NCBI GenBank assembly: GCA_012032345.1
Contig: JAAUQI010000014.1
Coordinates: forward strand, 32,775-96,774
Length of the DNA stretch: 64,000 bases
Reading direction: 5' to 3'
Source: Leptolyngbyaceae cyanobacterium RM1_1_2
GTDB taxonomy: Bacteria > Cyanobacteriota > Cyanobacteriia > Phormidesmidales > Phormidesmidaceae
Shown: positions 11,946 through 21,530 of the stretch, in pieces
Position numbering within the stretch: position 1 is the first letter of the stretch
How the letters are laid out: each line of letters opens with the position of its first letter
Notes under the pieces: generated by a model
What the model was told of the DNA's origin: nothing
Seen by the model: the letters and a program-made list of their open reading frames with translations, nothing else
The model's database searches: none
Made by a program: the position numbers and the translations under genes

Positions 11946-13640
11946 ATGCAAACTCGCGCTTCCAAACCGCAGCCCCCTCAGCTAGCTGCTAAAGGGAAAT
12001 CTCAGCCCCAGCCACCACAGTCAGAAACGGCTAGGACATCTGAGTTGTCTGCCTACCCGTTGCAGTCAGACCCTTTCAACACAGGCATATCTGACCATTT
12101 TGCCCAGTCTACTCCTTTTGCCAGCCGTCCCTTTGCTGCGGCTAGGCAAACAGCGGCTCCCGATTTGTCGGCTCAGTTAGCACCAGCACAAATCCAGGGC
12201 TTCGATCCCATGAGCGTCAGCCTGTTTGCAGGCGGCAGTCCTCCAGCGGTAAGGCATGAGCCAGATGCAACCCGGTTAACAACTGAGAACCCTTTTACAC
12301 CCACCGAGGCGGATAAAATTCAGCGCCAATCTCCTTTAGATTGGCTTACAGACAGAGTTGGAGATGCGCTAGATACCAGAGATGACGAGGTCCGGCTAGA
12401 CGCTGAAGAGGATTTAGCCGCCTTCATGAACGAGGACTACACAGTTGCTAATCATCATCCCACCACAGGGCGCGGCCTGTTTGATGCCGCCTACCAGCCC
12501 AGAACGGGAGCCATGACAGTCACCCTCAAGCTCTGCTTCCAGTTTGCCTCAGGCGATCGCACCAATGCTGATTGGATTGCTGCAGTCGGTGGCCCAGTCG
12601 CTGCTGCCGCCTATACCGACGAGCAGTTTAACTGGCAGGAGGGTGAGGCTGATGCCTGGAAAGGAAATGCGATCGCCGAAGTCGAAACAGCCTGGTCAGA
12701 TCAATACACTTTCCACAACACTCAGCCCCATTGGGAAACTCTCCCCAACGTCAATGTGCGCATCAGCATTGTGGAGACGCCCGCAGACGAGGCCCATTTC
12801 GTCACTACTGTTAATAAATGGCCCAAGGATGGCGGCGTTAGGGACGCGGTCACACCGCCCGGAAGAGCTGACCATAGCACTGCCCACTTTGAGGAGTCAG
12901 CAGATAACGGCATCACCAATCCTGACTCATCCCATTTTGTTCGTAACACCAATAGCCGAGCAGCCTACCAAATCGTAGACACCAACAACCCAGGACAGAT
13001 TTTGTTCAATTTGGGCAGCGCTGAAATTAGTGCTGCCGATCAAGCCAGGCTGCAAACCTTTGGCACAACCCTGGGACGCCCCGAAATTCCCCCCTTCCCG
13101 GTGACGCTAACAGGGCACTCAAGCTCAGAAGGGGATGAAGCCATGAACATGCGCCTCTCAGAAGACCGCGCCCGCACAGTGAGTAACGAAATTGTCAGCG
13201 CTGGGGCTAAAACCCAACCAACTGTAACAGCCCAAGGAGAAGCAGGGGCTGACGCTACTCCCCAGTGGCGCAGAGTTGACATCACGATTGGTAACTTCGA
13301 GAGTGACCAGACAACCGTGCTTCACGAGTTTGGTCATATGTTTGGTCTAGGCGATGAGTACCCAACCCCTGATGGCGGTTCGCGGGACGTTGGCACTAGA
13401 GTAGCGCATTCGGCTCTAGCTGAAACCTTGATTCCCGGCCAGCAGCCCATCGTTGCTCACCACGATGAGAGCATCATGTCAAATGGCGAAGTCATCAGAC
13501 CGCATCACTACGTCACCTTCCTGGAAGCGCTGGGCACCATGACGCATACCACTGGGCAGTGGGATGTAGGTCCGGGGGCTGGCCCGACGGGGCCGGGTGA
13601 TTTTCCAATGAGAGGGGCTGATGAGCCAGTTCCAGCTTAG
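11946..13640 (+). CDS. Modular effector-like protein: shared leader, OmpA-like domain, metzincin-like protease
   Basis: 564 aa. Residues 1-27 are a basic, Pro/Gln-rich leader encoded by DNA identical to the start of the gene at 14845. A disordered stretch follows with SRPFA and, near residue 93, the motif GFDPMSVSLFAGG, both also shared with that gene. Residues 180-310 are an unrecognised domain. Residues about 347-450 look OmpA-like (ILFNLGSAEIS, LTGHSSSEGD, LSEDRARTV, WRRVDITIG). The C-terminal domain has HEFGHMFGLGDE from His460 (HExxHxxGxxD) and a Met-turn-like SIMSNG with Met511, the pattern of metzincins with Asp as third zinc ligand. There is no signal peptide. Leader plus toxin-like payload suggests cargo of an extracellular contractile injection system, but no injection machinery is in the window. 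AAGG lies 8-11 bp before the ATG. Confidence 0.7.
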   Translation: MQTRASKPQPPQLAAKGKSQPQPPQSETARTSELSAYPLQSDPFNTGISDHFAQSTPFASRPFAAARQTAAPDLSAQLAPAQIQGFDPMSVSLFAGGSPPAVRHEPDATRLTTENPFTPTEADKIQRQSPLDWLTDRVGDALDTRDDEVRLDAEEDLAAFMNEDYTVANHHPTTGRGLFDAAYQPRTGAMTVTLKLCFQFASGDRTNADWIAAVGGPVAAAAYTDEQFNWQEGEADAWKGNAIAEVETAWSDQYTFHNTQPHWETLPNVNVRISIVETPADEAHFVTTVNKWPKDGGVRDAVTPPGRADHSTAHFEESADNGITNPDSSHFVRNTNSRAAYQIVDTNNPGQILFNLGSAEISAADQARLQTFGTTLGRPEIPPFPVTLTGHSSSEGDEAMNMRLSEDRARTVSNEIVSAGAKTQPTVTAQGEAGADATPQWRRVDITIGNFESDQTTVLHEFGHMFGLGDEYPTPDGGSRDVGTRVAHSALAETLIPGQQPIVAHHDESIMSNGEVIRPHHYVTFLEALGTMTHTTGQWDVGPGAGPTGPGDFPMRGADEPVPA

Positions 13641-14148
13641 TACTGCTGCGTTGAACCGGGCTAACCGATTTTTGCTAGCTGTGATCTTGCTGATTACAGC
13701 CTGTAGCAGTCCCGGTGTCATCAGCCCTGAGTTAGCTAATCAATATGCCTGTTGGCAGGAAGATTCTATGGGAGAGGTTCCAGCAGTGCCAGAGAACATT
13801 TTGCTGCAAGTATTACTGGTTGACCCCCACGAGCGTGAAGCGGGTTATCGAATTTATACCGATGGTCGCTATGAGTCGCGTCCAATGGGGGAGTCCTGGC
13901 GGTTTGACGCGCCCTTGACACCTGATCAGATGGAGAAAGTGCAGGCGGCGATCGCAGAAGCTGGTTTAGAAAACCTGCAAACCCTATACCAGCCCGCGCA
14001 GCCGCTGCCCGATCAAGAGGACAACATTCTCTGGCTGCAAGTAGCCGAGGCTGACAGTACAGTCCGCAGCATCAAAGTAGTCAGACCCTGCAGTGTCTCC
14101 GAAATCGAAACTTTGAGTAATCAGCTAGTAGGAATCTTCAAGGATTAG
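13621..14148 (+). CDS. Putative lipoprotein of unknown function
   Basis: 175 aa. An N-terminal hydrophobic segment (residues about 16-26) ends in LLITACSS, a good lipobox (I-T-A-C), so it is predicted to be lipid-anchored. The remainder is a soluble alpha/beta domain with YRIYTDGRYESRP and two later cysteines; I do not recognise the family. Its ATG lies 20 bp inside the end of the upstream metzincin-like gene, which suggests translational coupling. An immunity or chaperone role for the neighbouring protease is possible but is inference from position only. Confidence 0.7.
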   Translation: MSQFQLSTAALNRANRFLLAVILLITACSSPGVISPELANQYACWQEDSMGEVPAVPENILLQVLLVDPHEREAGYRIYTDGRYESRPMGESWRFDAPLTPDQMEKVQAAIAEAGLENLQTLYQPAQPLPDQEDNILWLQVAEADSTVRSIKVVRPCSVSEIETLSNQLVGIFKD

Positions 14149-14227
14149 GTAAGGTGGTGTGGAAGACTCATAGAAATAGTCACTTCAAACCTGCTTCGCC
14201 CCAGTCTATCAACCTCCAAAGAAAGCC

Positions 14228-14836
14228 GTGGTTCAAAGCCTATCGACCTCTCTAACCTTTGATCAATTTATAGCTCAATATGGTGACGATACCCGCTATG
14301 AGCTAATTGATGGAGAACTGATTGATATGGAGCCTACAGGCCCCCATGAGCAAGTTTCTGGATTGATCAATCTCAAGCTCAACTTAGAAATTAGTCGTGA
14401 GCAGCACCCCTTTTTTATTCCCATGCGCTGCTTAATCAAGCCAATGGGGCTAACCTCCGCGTTCAAGCCCGATATTGTTGTGCTCAGCCGTCCTGCACTT
14501 GAGTCTGAGCCGCTTTGGCAGCGTGAGCCAATTATTACATTAGGGTCTTCTATCAGGCTTGTGGTCGAAGTTGTCAGTACTAACTGGCAAAATGACTATG
14601 CTCGCAAAGCTGATGAATACTGGGCTATGGGGATTTCAGAATATTGGATCTGTGATTACTTAGGTTTAGGCGGCGTGTTTTTTATTGGGTCTCCTAAGCA
14701 GCCTACAATCACAATCTGCACCTTACAGGAAGAGCGCTGTACCCTACAACAGTTTCGAGGGGAAGATCAATTAGTCTCTTCAACATTTCCTAATTTGAGG
14801 CTTGCTGCCAGTGAAATCTTTAGTGCAGGATCTTGA
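14228..14836 (+). CDS. Uma2-family (DUF820) nuclease-like protein
   Basis: 202 aa with the full Uma2 pattern: TFDQFIAQYGDDTRYELIDG at the N-terminus, GPHEQVSGLI, FKPDIVVLSRP (Asp of the PD-D/ExK site), RLVVEVVST (Glu) and YARKADEYWAMGISEYWICD (Lys). The fold is restriction-endonuclease-like. These proteins are hugely expanded in cyanobacteria and no physiological substrate is established. The start is GTG at 14228; no ATG fits the N-terminus. It ends 8 bp before the ATG of the next gene. Confidence 0.9.
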   Translation: MVQSLSTSLTFDQFIAQYGDDTRYELIDGELIDMEPTGPHEQVSGLINLKLNLEISREQHPFFIPMRCLIKPMGLTSAFKPDIVVLSRPALESEPLWQREPIITLGSSIRLVVEVVSTNWQNDYARKADEYWAMGISEYWICDYLGLGGVFFIGSPKQPTITICTLQEERCTLQQFRGEDQLVSSTFPNLRLAASEIFSAGS

Positions 14837-14844
14837 GGTTAGCT

Positions 14845-17544
14845 ATGCAAACTCGCGCTTCCAAACCGCAGCCCCCTCAGCTAGCTGCTAAAGGGAAATC
14901 TCAGCCCCAGCCACCACAGTCAGAAACTGAGGCCGCCAGTCATCACGAGCATGACCTGTTTCAGCAGCCTCCCCTCAGAGGCGCTAATGCCTTTTCGCTG
15001 CCCCCTCATGCTTCTGCCAGTCGCCCTTTCGCTCCTTTGGTACCGCCCAGGCAAAAATCAGTTTTAGGGATTCAGGCTCAAATAGAGCAGGCCAGCACAA
15101 AAGGCTTCAACCCAAAGCACGTTAGCCTGTTTGCAGGGGGTAATCCCCTCGTCCAGCCTCAGCGTCAGCTGCTCCAAAGATTTAATCCACCCGTCAGCCC
15201 CACACCCGCCACGTATCGCAGCGCGGCAGCTATCTATACCCTAACCCTAAGCGCATTTCACCAGTACGCACAAGAACAGGCTGACTGGGCCACCAGTCCG
15301 GCTCCTAACGATATTCCACTGGTAGAAAGACGGGTTCTACAGCACATCCTGGAGTTTGCGCGAACCCCTGACATCCTTACAGGATGTGGAGATATGACGG
15401 TTCAGTCTATTAAAGATAAGGGCATTGGGGGGCGCACCCGTCAGCTCTTGAGAACTTACAGTCGGGCTGTCGCCAAGTCCGTGCCCACCGTTGAAATCGA
15501 AAAGAAACCCACGATTGACGACGCCCTGGATATTGCAGGCGTACTCGAAAAGCTAGAGCGCAGTCCCGGCGGGCCAGTCATCAAGACTATCTTTAATCAG
15601 CAAAGCCCTGACGCTAGCTTAGAAAAGTTAGTCAGTGAAGGAGCTGTTGATCTTTTCATTCAATACGTTCGCAGCTGTCGCCCCGTGCTTCATGCCAATG
15701 AAGGCTCTGAAATTCGCTCCTTTTTGGCATTTCTCAGCCAGACCGGGGGCAATCCGCTGATGTATCATAGCAAGCTGCGGAACGTGCGAAACTTCCACCG
15801 CTTTGAGCAAAATGCCCTAGAGCGCCTATCTCAAAACCAAGACGACACCAGCAAAGCTAAGCCCTTAGCGCTGATTCTGCACAGCGCCCTTGATCATAAC
15901 GGCGCGTTTCACCGAGATCCCAGCCTGACTAATGCCATTACAGACAGTCACAACCTAACCCTGATGCTTGAGGGTAAAACCAGTCTGGCCCAGGTACAGC
16001 CTCTATTGCGGCCTCTGGCTCGGCGCTACGGGCAAAACAATCGCATCAGTCAGGTCATGATTGCGGGTCACGGCGGGCCACGCGCTATAGAGCTGGCTGG
16101 CTCTGTTGATCCAGCGACGATGGCAGAAACCCATGACGATTTGGATTTAGATAGTCCAGTCCAGGCTGCTCGCAGCGATCGCTTCTTTCAGGAGCTGCTG
16201 AGGAATATGGACTCAGGGCCTCAGTCCCGCATTGTGCTCAATGCCTGCTTGACGGCTGCCAATCAGGTTCCTGGTGGACTAGATCCCGACCCGGCGATCG
16301 CCCAAACTCAAATTACAACGGCCATTGCCAACAGCCCCAGTTTGACCACTCATCTCCAAGACTTAGCGACTCAGCGCGGTCAAACCGTTGATGTTCGCGG
16401 GGCCAATGCCTCATTTGGTGAAGGAGCCGCCCTGATCGATCCGGTGACGGGGCTATTTGACATTATTGCTCCCGGCGGCGATGACCCTGAACTCACCTCC
16501 GATAAGTTTGCCTATGTCCGCAGCGGCTGGGAACCCGAAGGAGCCTTACGCGCAGTCTTGGAATGCTGGGCCAGCGATAAGGCCCGCTGTTTGCAGCTGG
16601 TACAAGAGCGCCACAACAGCCGCATTGCCAGCAACTCAGTTTGGGATGAAACCATTATCAATGCTGCCTATGGCATTGTTCTGGCTAATCCAGACAACGC
16701 CAACCTAATCAATCAGCTAGCCAACAATGTCTGGATTTTTGCCCACAGCATCTTTAGAGAAGAAAGTACAAAAGATGAGTGCCGCCTGTGGTCGCTGTCA
16801 GGTCAGCTGCCGCACAGCCACAGCCAGACCATCATTAATGCTCTAGCTGGCACCGGAGACTGGACAAGTCATGCTTACATCCGCCTTACCTTCCGTCAGT
16901 TTGAGATGATGCAGACTCCCAAGGCCGCAAGTCGAACAGCCTTTATGACGGAGCTAGGCGGGCTACCCTGTAGCGAGGCAGATGAGTTTGTAAATATCTA
17001 TCGGATTCACGCGCAGCTGCCTCAGTTGCTACCGACCCCAGCCGCTAGTCCACCAGATGCCTCTCGTCTTAAGCTGGCTCTGATTGGTGCCCATCAGGGA
17101 GATACGGGTGCAGGTACCCCGTCAGAAGCCTATCTAAAATCTGTGATTGGCCCAGGAAACCATAGATTCCCCAGTGGTTTAGGCGTTAACGGAATTCTTA
17201 GTGGCCTGAGCGATGAGCAAAGCATTTTGGATGCAATTGGGCTAGGCTCAGCGGCGGCGGCGGCAGCGGCAGCAGGGGTCGGATCTGTCCCTGCCAACGT
17301 AGATTTAGATCAGGACGGCACTAATGATTTTTATGTCGAGCCGATGACGCGGCAAGGGGCGACGACTGCTCAAGCTCTAAACGTGCGGCAGAAACCCAGC
17401 ACTACTGAACCTATTTTGGGCAGTCTGCCTAGGGGAGCGCATGTATACATATCGGGCCGCTCTGGTGACTGGTACTCAATTGAACATAGGGGAGGGATAG
17501 CTTTTGTTCATAACCGTTGGGTTCGCTTAGCTAGACCCCTTTAA
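14845..17544 (+). CDS. Modular effector-like protein: shared leader, caspase-fold-like domain, SH3b
   Basis: 899 aa from the ATG at 14845. That start is preferred over TTG at 14833 because the DNA from this ATG is identical to the gene at 11946 for 83 nt and GAGG lies 7-10 bp upstream. The leader is followed by SRPFA and, near residue 90, GFNPKHVSLFAGG. A helical region (about 120-330) leads to a domain with LALILHSALDHNGAF, then IAGHGGPRAIEL with His409 and RIVLNACLTA with Cys468, the His-Gly and Ala-Cys dyad pattern of clan CD (CHAT/caspase-like) peptidases. Near the end are an alanine run, a calcium-loop-like DLDQDGTND (from Asp820) and a bacterial SH3 domain (about 838-899; ALNVRQKP, GDWYSIEH, WVRL). 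Likely an exported or injected effector; the function is unproven. Confidence 0.7.
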   Translation: MQTRASKPQPPQLAAKGKSQPQPPQSETEAASHHEHDLFQQPPLRGANAFSLPPHASASRPFAPLVPPRQKSVLGIQAQIEQASTKGFNPKHVSLFAGGNPLVQPQRQLLQRFNPPVSPTPATYRSAAAIYTLTLSAFHQYAQEQADWATSPAPNDIPLVERRVLQHILEFARTPDILTGCGDMTVQSIKDKGIGGRTRQLLRTYSRAVAKSVPTVEIEKKPTIDDALDIAGVLEKLERSPGGPVIKTIFNQQSPDASLEKLVSEGAVDLFIQYVRSCRPVLHANEGSEIRSFLAFLSQTGGNPLMYHSKLRNVRNFHRFEQNALERLSQNQDDTSKAKPLALILHSALDHNGAFHRDPSLTNAITDSHNLTLMLEGKTSLAQVQPLLRPLARRYGQNNRISQVMIAGHGGPRAIELAGSVDPATMAETHDDLDLDSPVQAARSDRFFQELLRNMDSGPQSRIVLNACLTAANQVPGGLDPDPAIAQTQITTAIANSPSLTTHLQDLATQRGQTVDVRGANASFGEGAALIDPVTGLFDIIAPGGDDPELTSDKFAYVRSGWEPEGALRAVLECWASDKARCLQLVQERHNSRIASNSVWDETIINAAYGIVLANPDNANLINQLANNVWIFAHSIFREESTKDECRLWSLSGQLPHSHSQTIINALAGTGDWTSHAYIRLTFRQFEMMQTPKAASRTAFMTELGGLPCSEADEFVNIYRIHAQLPQLLPTPAASPPDASRLKLALIGAHQGDTGAGTPSEAYLKSVIGPGNHRFPSGLGVNGILSGLSDEQSILDAIGLGSAAAAAAAAGVGSVPANVDLDQDGTNDFYVEPMTRQGATTAQALNVRQKPSTTEPILGSLPRGAHVYISGRSGDWYSIEHRGGIAFVHNRWVRLARPL

Positions 17545-17546
17545 AC

Positions 17547-17582
17547 CTAAAAAAACAAAACCTGAGAAACTGAAAACTCAGG
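17547..17582 (-). terminator. Terminator of the WD40 gene (minus strand)
   Basis: Read on the minus strand, CCTGAG and CTCAGG (17561-17582) form a 6-bp stem followed by TTTTGTTTTTTT. The TGA stop of the WD40 gene lies inside the stem. Confidence 0.7.
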
Positions 17583-18570
17583 AAACAGAAGCTGCATCAG
17601 CATCAACCTGATAAATCAGCAAGGCAGAGCTTGGCCCGCCTTTAGCCACCACCAGCTGGTTACCCTGCGGGTTAAAGGTGAGTCCTTCGATATGGTTATC
17701 TAAAGCGTGGCTTTCAATCAGCTCCCCTTGATAGCTCCAGAGCTTGAGGCTATCATCCCAGCCGCCAGAAGCCAGCACAGGCAGGTGCGGATGAAAGGCG
17801 ATCGCCCGACCGTCGTTTTGATGAGCCTGCCACCGAGCTAAGAGCTGCCATTCCCCGGTTTGCCAGAGGGTAATGTAGCCATCGGATCTGATTTGGCCTA
17901 AACAGGTTTGATCAGGGCTAAACCGCAGCGATCGCGTTAGAGCATAGGGATTGGCTGACGCTTCATTCTTAAGCTCAGCGGGGCTGAGATCAGAATGACG
18001 ATGCCAAAGCAAAATTGACCGTCCAGCCGCTACCACAAAGTCTGGCGACACTATCAGAGCCTCAAAATCGTCAATTCGGTCTCCCTGCCAGAGGACTTTG
18101 AGCAGTTTTCTAGTTTTTCCTTCTAGCAGTAAAAGTCGCTTCGTAGGGCCACTCCAGCCTGCATCCCGTCGTCTCTCCTGCCGGGGGCTGCGGTATGTGC
18201 TGTAAACCACGAGCTGGTTCCCAGCCGCATCCCAGGCTGAGTTACGAATGGTGAAACTGCCGGGGGGGCTGGTTTCTAGCTGGTCAGATAGGGGGGCTTT
18301 GATGGCAGGCAGTGCTTCCCACTGGTAGTTGGCGAGATTAAAAATATGAGGGCTGGCTAAAATGCGATCGCCTGTCTGGCTAAAGCTGACCTCTCCTATA
18401 GGCGCTGTTGTATTGCTGATGGAGTGCTCTAGCTCTAAATCTTTCCACAGGTGTAGCAGGCCCCAGTCAGCCGATATCCACAGGCGATCGCGGTGGCCAA
18501 AGTCAATCTTGGAACCATACCCAACCGATAGCTCAGCAGTTTTAGAAAGTACTTTAGCAGCAGATTGCAT
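17578..18570 (-). CDS. WD40-repeat-like beta-propeller protein
   Basis: 330 aa with degenerate WD repeats; the clearest are LRFSPDQTCLGQIRSDGYITLW, IAFHPHLPVLASGGWDDSLKLW and LTFNPQGNQLVVAKG. The length fits a single propeller. It has no signal peptide and no fused enzymatic domain, so it is probably a cytoplasmic interaction scaffold; no partner can be named. Its start lies 44 bp from the alaS stop, in the same direction, so both may be transcribed together. Confidence 0.8.
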   Translation of the reverse strand: MQSAAKVLSKTAELSVGYGSKIDFGHRDRLWISADWGLLHLWKDLELEHSISNTTAPIGEVSFSQTGDRILASPHIFNLANYQWEALPAIKAPLSDQLETSPPGSFTIRNSAWDAAGNQLVVYSTYRSPRQERRRDAGWSGPTKRLLLLEGKTRKLLKVLWQGDRIDDFEALIVSPDFVVAAGRSILLWHRHSDLSPAELKNEASANPYALTRSLRFSPDQTCLGQIRSDGYITLWQTGEWQLLARWQAHQNDGRAIAFHPHLPVLASGGWDDSLKLWSYQGELIESHALDNHIEGLTFNPQGNQLVVAKGGPSSALLIYQVDADAASVS

Positions 18571-18614
18571 TCAAATTTACCTGGCGGTGCCTGATGGTTT
18601 TGAATAAGTGCAGC

Positions 18615-21275
18615 TTAGGCAGACAGCGCCGCCGCTAGCTGCTGAGTGGCTGCGGTTAGAGCTTCCTGGAGTTTTTCAGGCTGTCGCCCTCCAGCCTGGG
18701 CCAGGTTAGGCCGTCCGCCGCCGCCGCCGCCGCAGATCTTGGCAATATTGCCAATGAACTTACCTGCCTGCAGCCCTTGCTTTACCACCGCAGGGCTGAA
18801 AGCTGCAACCAGGCTGACTTTATCATCCGCAGGGGCTGAGCCGAGTACCACAGCCCCTTCCCCCAGCTTTTGCAGCAGCCGCTCAGCCGCCCCCTTGAGG
18901 GCTTCAGCATCAACGCCTTCTAAAGCAGCCACTAAAATTTGGAAATCACCCACCGGTTTAGCCTCGTTCACGAGCTGAGCAGATTTAGCCTGAGCCAGTT
19001 CTGCTTTGAGGGCCTCTAGCTCTTTTTGCGTGGTTTTTAGCTCAGCTTGCAGGTTAGCCACCCGTTCGGGCAGCTCCTCGGGTTTAACTTTGAAGCGATC
19101 GCTTAGCTCTCGCACCACCTGCTCGCGCAGATTGAGATAATCTAGTACGGCGGGGCCTGCGACTGCTTCAATCCGGCGCACGCCAGCGGATATACCAGAT
19201 TCTGAAGTAATCTTAAAAGCGCCAATTTCAGCCGTATTGGTGACATGAGTACCGCCGCACAGCTCCATGGAGACAGCCGGAAAGTCGATAACACGCACCT
19301 GATCGCCATACTTTTCGCCAAACATAGCTACCGCACCTCTGGCTTTGGCTTCGGCAATCGGTAAGACGCTCACATCTGCCTGATGGCCCTCAGCAATCCA
19401 GGTATTGACTTGCGCTTCTATCTGCTGGAGGTCTGCTGGGGTGAGGGCGCGGGGACAGTTGAAGTCAAACCGCAGGCGATCGAAATCGACTAGGGAACCG
19501 GCCTGGGAAACGGAGCTGTCTACAATTTTCTTCAGAGCCGCCTGTAGCAGATGGGTAGCAGTGTGATTGGCCTGAGCGCGGCGACGGCAGGCTCGATCAA
19601 CTTGGGCCGAAACCCGGTCGCCAACTCGGGCCGCTCCGCGCTCAACGCGGCCAAAGTGGACAAAGATGTCGCCTTCTTTTTTGACATCTTCAACCCTGAC
19701 CCGCAAATCTGCGCCTGAGAGATAGCCGCGATCGCCAATTTGTCCACCAGACTCAGCATAAAAGGGCGTTTGGGCCAGTACAATTTGCACTTCAGTGCCG
19801 GCCTCAGCCTGCTCCACCCATTTACCCGCCACCAAAACCGCCTCAATCTGGCTGTCGGCAGCGGCGGCAGTATAGCCCAAAAACTCGGTGGAGTGAATAT
19901 GCTCAGCTAGCTTATCAAGGCTGCCTTGGACGGTGAGATCGATGGTTTCGTGAGCCGCCCGCGATCGCGCTTTTTGCTGCGCCATTTCAGCCTGATAGCC
20001 CTCTAGGTCAACGCCAAGCCCCTGCTCTGCGGCAATTTCTTCTGTCAGCTCTACCGGAAAACCGTAGGTATCGTAAAGGACAAAAGCGTTCTCACCTGAA
20101 ATCTGCGTCTGCTGCGCTGCCAAAGCCTGTTTCATTACGTCGGCCAGCAGCTTTTCACCGCGATCGAGGGTTTCTAAAAAGCGCTTTTCTTCTCGCTCTA
20201 GCTCAGCTTTGATCGCCCCCTGCCGCTGCTGCAGGTTGGGGTAGGCGGTTGCCATCAGGGCGATCGCAGACTCAGCCACTTCGACTGTAAACAGGCGATC
20301 GATACCCAACAGCCGTCCGTGCCGCACGACCCGGCGAATCAGACGGCGCAGCACATAGCCCCGCTCTTCATTAGAAGCCTGCACGCCATCGGCAATCAGG
20401 TGGGTGACTGCCCGCACATGATCGCCGATCACCTTGAGGGAAATTTGGGTGGCTGCGTCGGCCTGGGCGTAGCTGACTTTGGCGATCGCCGCTGCGGTTT
20501 GAATGATGGGAAAAATCAGGTCGGTCTCGTAATTGTTTGGCTTTTGCTGCAGGATCTGGGCCATCCGCTCCAGTCCCAGCCCGGTGTCAATGTTCTGATT
20601 TTGCAGGGGGGTCAGGGTGCCCTCGCTGTCCCGGTTATACTGCATAAACACCAGGTTGTAAAACTCAATGAAGCGACTGTCATCTTCTAAATCGATCGCC
20701 TCATCTCCGAGTTCTGGGTGAAAGTCGTAATACAGCTCAGAGCATGGCCCACAAGGCCCAGTTGGCCCTGCGGCCCAAAAGTTATCTTCAGCCCCCATGC
20801 GCATAATCCGGTGGGGAGCAATGCCAATCTGATCGCGCCAGATAGCAAAGGCTTCGTCGTCTTCCTCAAAAACGCTGACGACTACCTGTGCTGGCGGCAA
20901 ACCAAAAACCTGAGTTGAGAGTTCCCAAGCCCAGGCGATCGCCTGCTCCTTGAAGTAGTCGCCAAAGCTGAAGTTGCCCAGCATCTCAAAAAAGGTGTGG
21001 TGGCGGGCAGTGCGTCCTACGTTTTCGATATCGTTGGTGCGAATACACTTCTGAGCGGAGGTGGCGCGATCGTAATCAGCCTGCCGCTGGCCTAAAAAGA
21101 TGGGCTTGAAAGGCAGCATCCCGGCGATAGTCAGCAAAACTGTGGGATCTTCAGGAATCAGCGAGGCGCTGGGTAGCACCTGATGTTCACGGTCTGCATA
21201 AAAAGACAGAAACTGCTTGCGAATCTCTGCACCGCTGAGCATAGGGGGTTGAGACTGAGGCCGAGAGACAGGCAT
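18615..21275 (-). CDS. alaS: Alanyl-tRNA synthetase
   Basis: Charges tRNA-Ala. The 886-aa protein has the complete family architecture: a class II catalytic core at the N-terminus ([19 protein letters not shown], then [17 protein letters not shown]), an anticodon/tRNA-recognition region, an editing domain with zinc-type motifs HTATHLL and CGGTH, a coiled segment ([20 protein letters not shown]) and a C-Ala domain rich in glycine ([16 protein letters not shown]). Start ATG at 21275. Confidence 0.98.
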   Translation of the reverse strand: MPVSRPQSQPPMLSGAEIRKQFLSFYADREHQVLPSASLIPEDPTVLLTIAGMLPFKPIFLGQRQADYDRATSAQKCIRTNDIENVGRTARHHTFFEMLGNFSFGDYFKEQAIAWAWELSTQVFGLPPAQVVVSVFEEDDEAFAIWRDQIGIAPHRIMRMGAEDNFWAAGPTGPCGPCSELYYDFHPELGDEAIDLEDDSRFIEFYNLVFMQYNRDSEGTLTPLQNQNIDTGLGLERMAQILQQKPNNYETDLIFPIIQTAAAIAKVSYAQADAATQISLKVIGDHVRAVTHLIADGVQASNEERGYVLRRLIRRVVRHGRLLGIDRLFTVEVAESAIALMATAYPNLQQRQGAIKAELEREEKRFLETLDRGEKLLADVMKQALAAQQTQISGENAFVLYDTYGFPVELTEEIAAEQGLGVDLEGYQAEMAQQKARSRAAHETIDLTVQGSLDKLAEHIHSTEFLGYTAAAADSQIEAVLVAGKWVEQAEAGTEVQIVLAQTPFYAESGGQIGDRGYLSGADLRVRVEDVKKEGDIFVHFGRVERGAARVGDRVSAQVDRACRRRAQANHTATHLLQAALKKIVDSSVSQAGSLVDFDRLRFDFNCPRALTPADLQQIEAQVNTWIAEGHQADVSVLPIAEAKARGAVAMFGEKYGDQVRVIDFPAVSMELCGGTHVTNTAEIGAFKITSESGISAGVRRIEAVAGPAVLDYLNLREQVVRELSDRFKVKPEELPERVANLQAELKTTQKELEALKAELAQAKSAQLVNEAKPVGDFQILVAALEGVDAEALKGAAERLLQKLGEGAVVLGSAPADDKVSLVAAFSPAVVKQGLQAGKFIGNIAKICGGGGGGRPNLAQAGGRQPEKLQEALTAATQQLAAALSA

Positions 21276-21446
21276 GAACGGCTTTTGGTTAATTTTTTAG
21301 ATTTCCATTCTGCACGATATTACTTGAAAAGCCCAAGCTTAAAGCTAGATGCTTGAATAAATTGAGCCTGCGATCCAGGTTGAGAGTAAACTGGCGATCG
21401 CCTATCTTTAAAAGTTGATTTCACCCTTCTATAGTGTAAGCAGAAA

Positions 21447-21473
21447 TTTAAAAATCCCCTCGCATCAGGGGAT
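21447..21473 (-). terminator. Terminator downstream of ftrV (minus strand)
   Basis: Read on the minus strand, ATCCCCT and AGGGGAT form a 7-bp stem with a 6-base loop, followed by TTTTTAAATTT. It lies between ftrV and the start of alaS. Confidence 0.7.
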
Positions 21474-21530
21474 CTTTCAAGCCGACCTCTAAAGCTGATT
21501 TACGGCTGCTCTCAACAGCGCTTATTCACG

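Noticed and set aside
12544..12978. 144-codon plus-strand frame inside the metzincin-like gene
   Set aside because: Out-of-frame shadow of a gene with strong domain evidence.
18646..18978. 110-codon plus-strand frame
   Set aside because: Antisense to the conserved 3' end of alaS; a high-GC shadow frame.
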